Of a stretch of DNA of 64,000 nt, positions 37,781 through 49,683 are shown piece by piece. This stretch comes from Tetrapyrgos nigripes. Lineage: Eukaryota; Basidiomycota; Agaricomycetes; Agaricales; Campanellaceae. A model generated the notes under the pieces. The model made no database searches and was not told where the DNA came from. It was given only the letters and a program-made list of their open reading frames with translations. Position numbers and translations under genes: made by a program. Each line of letters opens with the position of its first letter. Position 1 is the stretch's first letter. Where the stretch lies: the NCBI GenBank assembly GCA_013368315.1, contig JAACJM010000056.1:248001-312000 (forward strand). The letters run 5' to 3'.

Positions 37781-39473
37781 ATGCTTCACATGCAGCAGCC
37801 GACCTGCACCAACACTCGCATCCGCTCGACAAACGACGCCCACAAGATTTTCTATGCTGTCCAACTGGGTACTCTGCAGATGGTCACTCGGCGTCTTGAT
37901 GCAGATGAGAGGCTCGCACTGCGTTCGGGGTGTGTGTATGCTTGGGAAGAACGAGGGCCGCATACAGAGATAACAGGCTTGGGAATCGAGCGGTTTACGG
38001 AGGGAAGGAGATGGAGTCCGTCTCGTGTCCGTGATGTGCGCGTATTTTGCCTCCGTATCAAAGCATCCGCTAATTTGTCGGCTTAATCTAGGAGTTCCTC
38101 TTCTATTACGAAAAGTACACCGCGCAAGACCATGATCAGTCGGTGTGAGTGTCCTTGTCCATTAGAGTAGGCAAAAGAAATGACTGGAGTTCACTAGGCC
38201 AGGATCTGAACGATCTGACAAGGCTCCTCCAGACTGGGACCCTCTTGTCAAGCAGACGTACTCGGTTTGGACAGAAACGGGAAAAGGACGAAGAAAGTGG
38301 CATCTCAGTGAGTGATGCTGCCCCAAGTTTCCTTGCGCTGGCTTATAGCACGCCACAGCCGCGTATTTCACACAGGGTACGGTTGACGACCTCGGGACAG
38401 TAGATGATATTGAAGGCGTAGGCGATCTCACTGTCCCAGAAGGAACCTTCAAAAGCACCAGAGTGAACAAGAGTCGACACAAGAATGACGATCCGTCAAA
38501 GGACGGTTCTGCATCACGTACCTATGCGCCGTTTACGACCCCGTACCCTGGAGGGCAAGAACCACCCAATGTCCAGTCGATTCAGATGTTTCAGCCATAC
38601 ACCAATTACTACAACAACTATCGAGAATCCCCACCTGCCGAACAGATTAATGACTCGCCTTACTCGCCTCCACAAACTACCCAAACACATCATTCCTCTT
38701 CGTATTCTGCCGTCCACTACTCTCCGACATCGTATGATGGGTATGGCCATCAGAGTACAACACGGTATGCACCGACACCGGCACCACGAAAGGATGTGCC
38801 TACAACTATTGTTCCTTCTCAGAACTACGATTACACGACCACGTCGGTATCAGATGGCCGAAGAGGAACTGCATACTCTCCATCGACCTCCAGCCCTTCC
38901 CATTCGTTTCAATCACAGTGGTACAACTCTCAAATATATGACAGTCATCACCATGCTCATCAACATCTGAACGGCCACTATGTACCTTCACAAACCGGAT
39001 CATCAGCGCCTCCATATCCATCGTCGTCTGCATCTTATCACTCTCCTGCTGCCCGCACTACACCCTCTACTACACCCTCTTTACCGTACTCCTCCGTCTC
39101 AGGCTATCCCAGTACCTATATTGCAGACGGTGCATCGGTCACACTCTATGATCCTCATTCACCTGCTTCTACCCATATACCATCCCTCGCATCCCACACG
39201 GTAGATGAACTCCCCGAATCACATCACCATCCGTCTGTTCACGTTCCTTTAGTCCCTACCACCATCGTCTTAGAGGAAAACCCCTACGTCGACGATGGAA
39301 GTTCGTCACCAACGAATTCGTCCAGGAGCGGTGACATAGGTCCAATCAGGGATCTCGCTCCTTTGCACACTCTAGCACGAAGTCATCCATACCGCAGAGA
39401 TCCTCAGGACGACAAAACTCTTCGTCTCCTTCATCCACTTCCACTTCCACGTCAAGTGTCGCCTGCTCAGTGA
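37781..39473 (+). CDS. WOPR-domain (Gti1/Pac2 family) transcription factor B
   Basis: Four exons (37781-38035, 38092-38144, 38198-38307, 38359-39473) give 510 residues. The WOPR domain closely parallels gene A: RIRSTNDAHKIFYAVQLG, VTRRLDADERLALRSGCVYA, WEERG, IERFTEGRRWSPSRV, EFLFYYEKY, LVKQTYSVWTETGKGRRKW and AYFTQGTVDDL. Gene A's first intron, between ITG and LGIER, is absent here, while the later introns match in position. The C-terminal 330 residues are Ser/Tyr/Pro/His-rich and disordered, much longer than in A. Two other in-frame ATGs exist, at 37730 and 37790; 37781 was chosen by alignment with gene A. Likely a nuclear developmental regulator. Confidence 0.92.
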
Positions 39474-40639
39474 CTAGGATCCGGAAACTGGCGGAGACAT
39501 GTGTGATCGGTGGATTCTGTCGTGTCATGGCCTCTAGACCCATTGCCACTGACGTAGCAACGCGGCGGTGGTGGGATGGGGTGCATTTTCTCAATGATTG
39601 CTGACATTGTGATCTGTGCATGGTTCTATTAGGGTTGTGGGCTTGCTGGTGACCGTGAGCCAATTGAGTCGTATGTAGCCTCGATGCTCACGGTGTGCAG
39701 CCTTCTCATGCTATGATACATCTACCACCACTCCTGATTCCGCAGGATGTGGTATATGCTCGTGTAAAGCACCTCTTTTCCCGATACCTTACCAATCAGT
39801 CAAAATTGGACGGCGGACCAAGGCGAAAACCCGAAGAATACGATGGGTCGGAAGATTTACATTGCTTTGCTTCTTTCGCTGTCATGTTTCTCCGAAGTTT
39901 ACTCCGTGCATCTCGAAGACCTACGCGTGCATGTGCGCTGTCCTATCCTTGTCAATGTTTTTTTTTAAATTCTGAGCAGAGCTTTCACACTTATAATCTT
40001 TTCCAGCTCTAGCTAATCTTTGTTTTCCAAATACCTGTATCATAATGTTGTCATTGCTTTTTTTGTTACAGTAATTGTCCTTTGGCAATTGTTTTATGAT
40101 GCTGTTTTGCGGTGGATACTGTCAGCATACTGTTCTTGTCTCTGTTTCTCTGCTATAGCGTCTAGCCTTTATTTGATACTTCCCCCCGCTTTTGAATCAC
40201 TTTGTTCACTTCGGGTCGTTGTCTGTGAGTTATTCTCTGACTATTGGGTCAACATCTATATACTTGGAAATACGGTGGCTATTTGTATCTGAATCATGAG
40301 AACTATGTCTTGTATGTATAATCATTCTAGATGTGTAAATATCAATTAATAGATCTTGAAAAAGAGTACTGTATGCGACTCCGAGGCTCTACTGCACCAG
40401 CAATTCGCCCAGCATTTTCTTACCATCTCGCCACGCCAACCAAAGTGTACTAGTGATCCGTAGTCAGTGGCACAAAGGTCGACGTGTCCGAAATGTCAAT
40501 TTCAAGCCCAAGACAGACGGAGAGTCTGTGAGGGGTTAGAGTTTCAAATATCCTCCACTTGTGAACAGGGAGGACTAGGGTAGGCAGGGTACGAGTATAC
40601 GGACTGTCGGATATGTACCTTCACAATTCTCGCCCTCGG
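39474..40639. other. Intergenic region, no supported gene
   Basis: T-rich sequence at 39950-40300 gives hydrophobic chance frames. Nothing else is supported. Confidence 0.45.
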
Positions 40640-41343
40640 GAAGCGTATTCAGATATTTCATCGAACGTCAAGGGTCGGGTGTCCAAGAATCAGTATTCCC
40701 AAGTAATCTGAGATATATTACCCCTGATGAAGTCAAGAGTCGGTAAAGACAATGTGTCGGACGCGACTTACCCTGAGACATAATAGAAAAGGTTGGGAGT
40801 CGGGAGTTCGAGGGAGTCGGCCCCCAACAAGGTTGTTTCAAGTTGGATGTCGGGTAGCCGCTCAGCGAGCTGAGCGATTGGATTCCAGGCTAGATGTCGG
40901 GCAATAGTTTCTTCTGAGCTAGACTCGTAACCAGAAGTGAGATCTATAACGTTGCAGGATGGTGCGTTCCCGAAGCAGTAGATCTCGGTATTGGAGATCG
41001 TCGCACCAAGTATTTGAAGACAGTCGATTAACGCCATCTGCGAATCGACCTTTCATAACACCATTGCAGAAGTGACTAGTTTTAATCTACTTTTGAGTAG
41101 AGACCGGAACAGAAAGACCTCACTTGCAAACTTCAAAGGTAGCTCTGAGTATTGGTAGCAGTTTGGAGTTACTGAAAGCATGCTTGAAGATTCCAAAGAA
41201 GTAGCATGGTCATTGTCAACGGGATGGACGAGGAGGCGGAAACGACGCGCTCGTTGTTGCCATGGTGGCACGTGAGTCTGACTGTTCTCTCTGTCCAAAA
41301 AAGGAAATCCATCAGTAGGCTGCCAGGAAACTTCTAGCTTCAC
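40640..41343 (-). CDS. Hypothetical gene or 5'-truncated remnant
   Basis: An open minus-strand segment (41343 downward; WQPTDGFPFLDRENSQTHVP...) meets a GTCTTT donor after KFASE. After a short intron it continues in frame as VDSQMALIDCLQILGATISN and reaches a GTAAGT donor after FYYVSG near 40775. The coding look (balanced composition, in-frame splice) suggests a real protein, but no family is recognised. No in-frame ATG exists upstream of the first segment before the divergent CDC11 start at 41448. Translation may begin at an internal ATG, or the 5' end may have been lost. The 3' end is uncertain. Confidence 0.35.
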
Positions 41344-41447
41344 AGCTCACTCGCAACGAGGCTCAGGAAGCTAGAGAAAAGCTTATCATCTTTAAACCCC
41401 AACCACCACCATCTCTACCCTTTCTTCACACCTACTATCCCTTCAAC

Positions 41448-43255
41448 ATGCCTATGCCAACCAAAACTCGAAGACGGAGTCGTGCAAAAGGTGTTCAGTT
41501 CACCCTAATGGTTGTCGGTGAGTACCAGTGCCAGTTTGTATTTACAGCTTTAAACCGAATTTGCTGGCATATTTCGGTTGTGTGAAACGTGTACATGAAC
41601 GGTTGGTTCTGACTGACGACGTCTTCTCCGTCTTTCGTTTTCGCTTTTCGCTTTTCACAGGAGCGTCTGGTACCGGACGAACGACATTCGTTAATACCCT
41701 AGTCGAGTCGGATGTATTGCAGCACAAGGTCTCCGATGACCCGCAGGCTGCAGCAGTAGAGGAAAATGTGAAAATTAAGCCTGTCACTATCGGTGTGTGG
41801 ACACATGTTATTTTCCTAACTGAGCTTAACCCTCTTTTTTTTTCCCTATAGAACTCGAGGAGGAAGGCGTCCGTGTTTCTCTTACCATTGTTGACACGCC
41901 TGGGTTTGGGGACAGCATTGACAATGACCTAGCGTGAGTTCATCATCCGTACAATGTCCGACGTAATTTACTTACGTCCAAAAATCTTCTTGAACAGGTT
42001 CCAAGAGATAGTCAACTACCTTGAACGCCAATACGATGATATCCTTGCTGAACAGTCCAGGATCAAGAGAAACCCGCGGTTCAGGGATAATAGAGTGCAT
42101 GCGCTTCTTTACTTTGTTCCTCCGACCGGTCATCAGTGCGTTGTGCTGGCAAATTTTTTCTTCTCCTTGATGAGTCTAATGTATTACTTTCTGCTTCTTT
42201 GATCCCCTTGTAGTCTGCGAGAAATAGACATCAAATTGATGCAAAAGCTATCTCATCGCGTCAATGTCATTCCAGTCATTGGAAGGGCAGACTCTTTCAC
42301 CGTCAGTGAGCTCAGAGGTTTCAAGAAGAGAGTGAGTGGCATCTACCCTTATGCTTATGCTTTTGTTCTGCCTCAGCTGTAAACAAACTCGGACTCTGAC
42401 GTGGCTCATTTTCTGGTTCTAGATTATGGAGGACATCGAGCATTACGATATTCCTGTTTACAACTTCCCTTACGATGTGGAGGAAGATGACGAGGAGACT
42501 ATTCAGATGAACCAAGAGCTGAGGGTGAGTGGTCACTGGCCCTCGCTTCAGTCCATTTGTTCTTTACATTTACAAACCAACTCTATTCCTTATTGACGGA
42601 TAGGCCTTGCTTCCCTTCGCTATCATCGGCTCTGAAGAAGAAGTTGAAATCGAGGGAGAGCCTGTCAGAGCTAGGGTGTATCCTTGGGGTGTCGCTGAGG
42701 TTGATAACCCCGATCACTCTGACTTTTCCGCTCTCAGGACTGCTATCCTTGCGTATGTCTGCCGTCGACTTCTTTGCTAAATGTATCCTGACTCGTCATA
42801 CAGCTCCCATATGTACGACCTGAAAAGCTTGACTGAGGACGTCTTGTACGAGACGTATCGTACCGAGAAATTGTCCAAAGCTGTCGGTGGCTATGGAGAT
42901 AACAGGGAGTCTTCCATCCTTCCCGAGGATTTGGCAAATCAAAGCGTCCGTATCAAGGAAGAACAGCTTCGGAAGGAAGAGGAGAAGGTGCGTCGTTGTT
43001 ATATTGACACACGAGTGTTTTTATTCAGTACTGATCATCTTTTTTTTTTTTTTTTTCCCTTTTTTCCCTCTCCAGCTTCGCGAGATCGAACTCCGGGTCC
43101 AACGTGAGATCAACGAAAAGCGCCAACAACTTTTGGCCAAGGAAGAGTCTCTCAGGAATTTGGAGAGTCGACTTGCAGCTCAGGGATCCGAGTCTGCTCT
43201 TGGCAGTCCTATGACTCCTGCTATGAATAACCGTGGAAGTCCTACCCCGTACTAA
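41448..43255 (+). CDS. CDC11: Septin, Cdc11/AspA class
   Basis: Nine exons (41448-41517, 41661-41792, 41852-41933, 41998-42135, 42214-42331, 42423-42524, 42604-42752, 42804-42987, 43076-43255) give 384 residues. A polybasic N-terminus (KTRRRSRAKG) leads into the P-loop GASGTGRTTF, switch II DTPGFGDSIDN, the G4-like GRAD, the septin-unique element (LLPFAIIGSEEEVEIEG, YPWGVAEVDNPDHSDF, LRTAIL, YETYRTEKLS), and a C-terminal coiled coil rich in Glu/Lys/Arg. The P-loop has Arg for the usual Lys and the tail is short, both fitting the Cdc11 group. Septins polymerise into filaments at the cortex and septa. Intron 8 holds an unusually long poly-T tract before its acceptor. Confidence 0.93.
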
Positions 43256-43712
43256 GAGTCGACGAGTCTTTTGGTCATGTTGCGTGGACCGTCAAATATC
43301 AGTCGCGTCTTCTCGTTGTTCCGTCTTTCCCTCTGTTTGTTGCTTCACAAAGTAAATTTCTTGGACGATGTAGGTGTGTATGGCGTGTACATGCGCATGT
43401 TTATACCCACTGGATTATAGGAATCAGGATCCTGTTTCTATCTGTTCATTTCTACGAAAAAGTGCATATACACATCCCTCCATACTAGGGGAATTGTTCC
43501 ATCTATAAGTATAGTTATTTAGATCAGTTACATCTACATGCCTGTGTGTTTGTAGACTTTTGCGTATGGCGAAAGGACAATTTTTGATACCACAAAATCA
43601 AATTGGCAATTGGAAAAAGGGGCTTTTCATCACGCGGCGATCAACAAAAAATTTTCGAAACTCGTGCGGACCGCTGCTAATCGTCTACTAACGCGATTTG
43701 CATCTCAAAAAG
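43256..43712. other. Short intergenic gap between CDC11 and TSR1
   Basis: About 460 bp holding the CDC11 3' flank and TSR1 promoter; no ORF or RNA gene seen. Confidence 0.5.
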
Positions 43713-46700
43713 ATGGTTGAAACTGTCCATCGTCATCGTCCGACTCTCAAGCAAGTAAGTAGACAAAAACCATCACCATCATCCGAATCTAATCTCCAAA
43801 AATCTCAAAAAAGCAAAACAAACCCTTCAAATCAAAACATGCTACAAAGTCTTCTCTAAGAGACGCATCAAAAGGCAGGGTTCCCCGTCAGTCTCCCAAA
43901 GCAACAGCGACCAACCAAAATTCTGCGGCCCAACTGAGACATAATCGTCGGAATACGTCGAAGCAAGTCCAAGCTAAAAAACGCAGTGCAATAGTCTCTG
44001 CTACTCGGTTGTTCAATGGTGTGGATGGTGCTCCGAGGATAGTCGCTGTCGTACCGCTTTGTGAAGATATCAGTGCAGCAAAAGCTATCGCGACTCTTGC
44101 AGAGTCTTTGGATGTCGAGCCGGACGATGTACCGGAAAAAGGAATCTGGAGGATGACGTGCGTTTCATCTCAGTGACTTTTGACGAATCCCAACTAATCC
44201 TGTTTGTATTTTCTAGAGCCGACCGCTTCAAAACTTCATTACAGTTCCTACCACTCCCCTATAGAGATTTTTATTCGACTTTGGACGCGTGTAAAGCCGC
44301 CGACTATGTCCTATTCCTTCTCTCACCAACTGTGGAAGTCAACGACTGGGGTGACACCCTACTTCGTACTCTTCAAGCCCAAGGGCTTCCTACAGTCGTC
44401 ACCGCAGTCGCACCAGACGATTCGATAGATCCGAAATCTCGTCAAGGCATCTTAAAATCCTTACTCTCATTCGTTCAATACTTCTTCCCTTCACAATCGA
44501 GGGTATTTGATTTCCATTCGTCTTCGGATAAAATTAACGCTATACGTGCATTGTCTGAGGGGAAACCAGATGATGTCAGATGGAGAGAAGGGAGATCTTA
44601 CCTTGTTGGCGAGCATGTTGACTGGGAGGCAGATCCTGATGAAGGTGGAAAGGAAAACGGGGAAAAGGAACTAGGGACGTTGAAAGTGACTGGTATAGTC
44701 CGTGGAATGAGTCTCTCCCCAAACAGACTCGTTCATATCCCGAACTTTGGGGATTATCAGATATCCAAGGCATGTTTTCTGTTTTCCTTACAATATTCCA
44801 AGGATATACTAATAAGGTTCCTCTGTTCCATATCTTTCTGGGATTTGTTTTGCTACTCATAGATCATGTCCGCTCCTCTCCCTCGTCGTTCCAAATCCAA
44901 TAATACAAACGGCGACATGGAAATCGAACCGACTGTTCTGGCAGAGCCCGATTCCGACAACGCCGACTCCCTCGTATCGTCCAATGATCCCGATGATATG
45001 GCTAACGAACAGACTTGGCCTACTGAAGAAGAAATGCGTGGAGCCAATGAAGAGAGTATGTCAGAGGACCTTTCTCTTCCTGACGCAAAAAGTGGGACTA
45101 CTCCCAAAGTGGTCAGAAGGATACCGAAAGGGATGAGCGAATATCAAGCTGCATGGATTGTTGACGATGAAGATGACGTGGAGGGTGGAGAAGGAGATCG
45201 TGATGAGGACGGGGAGGAGATGAAGGAAGATATACAAGAAGAAGAGGAAGAGGAAGAGATGGTTGATATGCCCATGGAGGAAGATGATGATACGGAAAGT
45301 AGACGAATGGTTAGGTTTGAGGATTTAGATAATGAAGAAGAGGATAAGCAGTAAGCATTTCATTTTATTAACTCTCTATAGGCCAAACCTCACCTTTCAC
45401 TCTTTTGCAGGCTGCAATCCTGGCGTAACCAAAAAAGAGAGGAAGAAGACGACCTCAATTTCCCTGACGAGATCGATACACCCCAGGACGTACCAGCGCG
45501 TACTAGATTCCAGCGTTATCGTGGGATGAGATCGTTCAGGACGAGTCCTTGGGATCCTTACGAGAATCTGCCACGGGATTACGCACGAATATTCCAGTTT
45601 GAGGATTATAAAAGAACGGAAAGAGCTGTCAGACGGAGAGCGGAAGAGGAAGTCGGTCCTGTGGAGGTCAGTGGCAGCTCATTCTTCTTTGGTGATTCAG
45701 GGGATGTGCTTCTTGCCTAGCGGCTTTACCGTGCAACCTGAATTTAAATCTATAATATTTCAGTTGCGAAGCTACACAATTTTGATCCTAAATCTTGCTT
45801 TCTTTGTTTTTAGCCCGGTACCAGAGTTACGCTTCACATCCGCAACGCACCTAAGCAAATAGCGACGATCGCCACTCAGTCTCCACCGCTGATCCTATAC
45901 GCGGTTCTTCAACATGAACACAAGGTTTCCGTTCTCAACTTGACTGTCCAAAGAAATACAGAGTATGACGGATCTGTCAGGTCCAAGGTTTGTGGTTAGG
46001 TCCATGTTCCTCCCGGGTTTAGCGCCCCAGAGGTACTGGTGCTCCTGATGCCTCTGGGAGCTAGTAGAGCGAAGCTGGGATAGTCAGCTGGTTATTCACT
46101 TGCTCGCTCGCTGAGTCTGATCCAATTGTGTCCTTATTCTCATGATCCCAGTTGCCAGGAACTGATATTGCTCTGAAATTACTCTTCAGGACCCTCTCAT
46201 CCTCTGCGTAGGCGCTAGACGCCTGGAAGTCAACCCCATCTATAGCCAGCACACACGAGGCGGAGGCAAAGGGGCTAACAATGTCCACAAGTTCGAGAGA
46301 TATTTGAGACATGGGGCTACATACGTCGCCACGATTTATGCACCCGTGGTCTTTGGAAAACAGCCTTGCGTGCTGCTCAAGAAGAACGAGAAGGATGATC
46401 AGGGTGAGTTCTTGTTTCCGTTTTTGCCTTTCGTTGAAAGAAATTCTGGCTTCATCTTGTGGCTGATTTTCTCCACCTCATTATGAGCCCATGGATAGCA
46501 AGGTTTAAGCCTGTTCTATCACAGGTGTCTTCTTCCTTTCCATCCATTTAGCCACATACTCCCTGCATTCTGATCGAGAACTCTCCCCTTCTACTTTACT
46601 ATTTTTCTGTGATCACCTGGTCATTCTTCCCTCCTGGTCTACCTTTAAATTAATGCATTCCCTCTCATCTCACCTTCTGTTCCTCTGATATCACCTATCT

Positions 46701-47315
46701 GAATCTTGAGACTCAACCCCATTCCACAGCTCCACACCTTGTGGCTACGGGCACCTTCCACGATCCTGACACGACGCGCGTCATAGCAAAACGTATTATT
46801 CTCACTGGTCATCCGTTCAAGGTGCACAAGAAGACTGCTACGGTCCGGTATATGTTTTTCAATCCAGGTAAGTGGCGTACTATGTTTGCTCTTCTTTTTT
46901 TTCTAGCTTTTGTCCACGATGCGCACTTCCGTTCCTTTTCCGAGACCCTGGTCGATTCATCTCTGCTTCATTTCTATCATAATTTATCTCACCAACGTCT
47001 CCCTCGATCTTTTCCTTATCACTATGCTCCAAACATCATAACTTACCTCAAACCTATCTCATTTCTACAGATGACATTGCCTATTTCAAGCCTATCCAAC
47101 TCCACACCAAGTACGGCCGAACAGGACATATTCGCGAATCCCTTGGGACGCATGGATATCTAAAGGCTCATTTTGATGGGCCGATTAATCAAATGGATAC
47201 GGTTTGTATGTCATTGTATAAGAGGATGTTCCCCAAGTGGGGGACGATTTGGAAGGATCCGAGGGTGGGAGGTGTAGTTCAGCAGAAAGGGGATGGGGAT
47301 GCGATGGAAGAGTGA
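43713..47315 (+). CDS. TSR1: Ribosome biogenesis factor TSR1
   Basis: About ten exons. The first (43713-43754) encodes [17 protein letters not shown] basic sequence and splices to a basic stretch ([15 protein letters not shown]). Then come the AARP2CN-type region ([51 protein letters not shown]), the DNWGD-like loop, a very acidic linker, and the Tsr1 C-terminal beta-barrel domains: [82 protein letters not shown]. Tsr1 is a GTPase-like protein without GTPase activity, related to Bms1, that binds late cytoplasmic pre-40S particles. The spliced frame agrees across all conserved blocks. Confidence 0.93.
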
Positions 47316-48357
47316 GTCCAGAGGAGGAAGAGTGAAGAAAGGTGTACAAAGGATCACGGTAGGTATATCTCACAGTGTACATGTATCTGTTGTTTGATTA
47401 TGATTATCATGCGTACTACTAGATGTGTGTAGATTGATATCTTCAAATACTAGTAACTATTGTCTCGCCCCGATGGCGTAGCTTGCGAGCCTCGTGTGCG
47501 TCAATAAGGAGGAGCCCACGTCAAGTTAAAAGACTCCGTGAGTGAGGTCACTTTGTTGAGAGCTCCACCTCTCCACATTGTGGGGTGTGGCCTGGCCTGG
47601 CGCCTTGATTTCTACCCCAGAATCTGACAGTTTATTTCCCCACGCATTGTCTCTAGCTTTTGAAAGGGTTGCATAGAATTTTACTAGCTATTGGAAGCCA
47701 TTGGACGGATGCTATTAAATGCTATAGCATTGTTTTGTACAAAGTAAAAAGTTTCCACCAGTCAGATAAGACTAACAACCATCATTTACTTTGTGGCACT
47801 CTCCACCTAGCATTGAGTGGCCAACGAGAGAAGCGTCCGAGGATCTAGGTAGAGCAAGGGCACTTGCCGTCCAACTCGCGTCGCATCGGAATACACAAGG
47901 AGATGGAGGTGAAGAAATAAGTATATTGCGATGATCCGTCAGGACAAGTAGCTAATGTGTATATACAGTACGCTATGATGAGGTATAGAAACTGTTCGAT
48001 GGGATGAATGGTATCACTATAGTATACAAAAATGCAATCTAGAGGGTACAGTGGTTGTCAAAAGAGGCTAACAGTACAGAACTATAGGAGAATCGCATAT
48101 CAAAGAAAATAGCAGGCATGTCTTTTGAGGATAGATGCCTGACGATATGCATAAGTAATATCGTATAGAAACCATGTCGTCAATGTCCTAGATGATCATG
48201 GCCCCTAATCAAACGTCCTTGCAGAGATTATCTGCCGCGCATGAGGGATGGGGTGGGCTCAAACAATAAGCTAGGTAAAGTGGCGTTAGAACAAAAAATG
48301 GCTCAAGGAGATGCCAGTGCGTACCATTACCCCACGAGAGGAAGAAAGCAGCGGCAT
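47316..48357. other. Intergenic region, no supported gene
   Basis: About 1 kb with stop-rich frames; nothing recognised. Confidence 0.5.
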
Positions 48358-48646
48358 CTATGCTGTGACCACCTGCTTGACATCTACCGGCCTCGAGCCC
48401 TTGCCGTAGGCGGATAATTTTTGGGCTAGAAAAAATGAATTTAGGCGCGCGACAGTTACATGCAGATACCGACGTACATGAGCCAATAGAGAGGTTTGCA
48501 AAGTCAATGTGGGGCATATTGGGTAGCTTTGAAGCAGCAATCTGGTCGCGGTCTAGAGTGCGACGAGCAACGGTAAATTGACGCAGTGTATAGTCAGCAA
48601 GTTGCTGGGAGTAGCGAGCGCGTTCAACCTCAGAAGAGATAGACAT
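48358..48646 (-). CDS. Small conserved-looking 78-aa protein, unknown function
   Basis: Two exons (48646-48478, 48425-48358) joined in phase 1 by an intron with a GTACGT donor and a TTTTTTCTAG acceptor. The N-terminus is helical and amphipathic (SEVERARYSQQLADYTLRQF, TVARRTLDRDQ), followed by LPNMPHIDFANLSIGS and LSAYGKGSRPVDVKQVV. The clean phase-restoring intron and the conserved-looking C-terminal block argue that it is real. I do not recognise the family. Confidence 0.5.
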
Positions 48647-48837
48647 TGCAGAGAGTTGGAGAAGTGGCGAGATGTTGCTGTTCGACGCAAGCCTCAGGCT
48701 GATGTACAGTATTTAACGGATCCGGAAGTTGTTTTGCCCACTCCACGGACTGGATTTGAGGGATGACGTAGTAGATTCGATCTCGCTTCGGAGTTTGAAA
48801 AACTGAATTGCAATTATGGAAATGTAGTAGTCTCGTA

Positions 48838-49072
48838 CCCATCCGCCTTGGCCACTCTGCCCGCCTAACGGATAAAATCCGGCGGAGTTCGAAAACGAAC
48901 TGCAGAGATAGCACCAAGACGCCTCCAAATCTCTTCGTGCGACTCATCCTGGACGTCATAGGCCAAACCGGGGATTTTTTACCCCAACAGAAAGTGAAAT
49001 TGGAAGGCAAACCGCTGTGTCAATCTGGGGAACTACGTATAGAAGACCACATATGATGTCATTTTCTGTCAC
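48838..49072. repeat. Left arm of an interrupted inverted repeat
   Basis: Segments 48838-48920 and 49024-49072 are reverse complements of segments within the right arm (49684-49865). About 100 bp between them has no partner. The arm contains CCGCCTTGGCCACTCTGCCC, the complement of a tRNA A-box-like motif, and GGCGGAGTTCGAA, a B-box-like motif. Confidence 0.75.
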
Positions 49073-49173
49073 GCTTCCCAAATATAGATAGACGTCCGCG
49101 TACACGCGTTAACGCGTCTTGCGGTCAACAAACTTTTCAACTACTGCGCTTTTCCTTCTTCGCCTCACTCCCT

Positions 49174-49365
49174 ATGCCTGCGAACACGAGAACTGATTAC
49201 GAACGCGACTGGGCACGCTCATACAAGAATCTAGATGAAGCTCGGAAATCTACCGCTAAGGACGCTTATGGCACTGCTGCATCAAGACATGCAACGCAAG
49301 AACTTTCACGCGCCCATTTCAGCCAGAGTGATTCCAATGCTGTCCATGTAACACAGTACTTTTAG
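49174..49365 (+). CDS. Small 63-aa ORF inside the inverted repeat
   Basis: Charged sequence beginning MPANTRTDYERDWARSYKNL, with a Ser/Thr/His-rich end. It is preceded by a pyrimidine-rich leader as in fungal promoters, and its last 23 codons lie in the 125-bp duplicated unit. Unrecognised; may be a real small gene or chance. Confidence 0.3.
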   Translation: MPANTRTDYERDWARSYKNLDEARKSTAKDAYGTAASRHATQELSRAHFSQSDSNAVHVTQYF

Positions 49366-49545
49366 TAATTGAGCTGCCCTTCCTTCAAGTTTTGAAGGAA
49401 CTGGTGCATCTGGCTCGTCGGCAAGAACTATTCACGCGCCCATTTCAGCCAGAGTGATTCCAATGCTGTTCATGTAACGCAGTATTTTTACTTGAGCTGC
49501 CCTTCCCTTCAAGTTTTGAAGGAGCTGGTGCATCTGGCTCGTCGT
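49296..49545. repeat. Tandem direct duplication, 2 x 125 bp
   Basis: Unit 1 at 49296-49420 and unit 2 at 49421-49545 share CACGCGCCCATTTCAGCC, GAGTGATTCCAATGCTGT and CTGGTGCATCTGGCTCGTCG with only a few differences, so this is a recent duplication. It spans the 3' ends of two convergent small ORFs. Confidence 0.9.
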
Positions 49546-49642
49546 CAGACCAAACGGGAGCAATATCGTCGTCGGTATCATCACCCGAATAAGGCTGCGC
49601 GCCCTCTTCAAATATAGCGCCCCATTCATCGCTTGCAGACAT
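49445..49642 (-). CDS. Small 65-aa acidic ORF inside the inverted repeat
   Basis: Begins MSASDEWGAIFEEGAQPYSG, followed by an Asp/Glu-rich stretch (DDTDDDIAPVWSDDEPDAP). Composition is far from random, suggesting real coding sequence. The 3' part lies in duplicated unit 2, so the original C-terminus may have been changed. No family recognised. Confidence 0.35.
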   Translation of the reverse strand: MSASDEWGAIFEEGAQPYSGDDTDDDIAPVWSDDEPDAPAPSKLEGKGSSSKNTALHEQHWNHSG

Positions 49643-49683
49643 GTGAATCGGAGTGACGGAACGCGCGTACAGTGAGACTGAAT

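Noticed and set aside
40020..40292. Hydrophobic 90-codon ORF that could be read as a membrane protein
   Set aside because: T-rich DNA gives Phe/Leu/Ile/Val codons by chance; no start context, charge pattern or family support.
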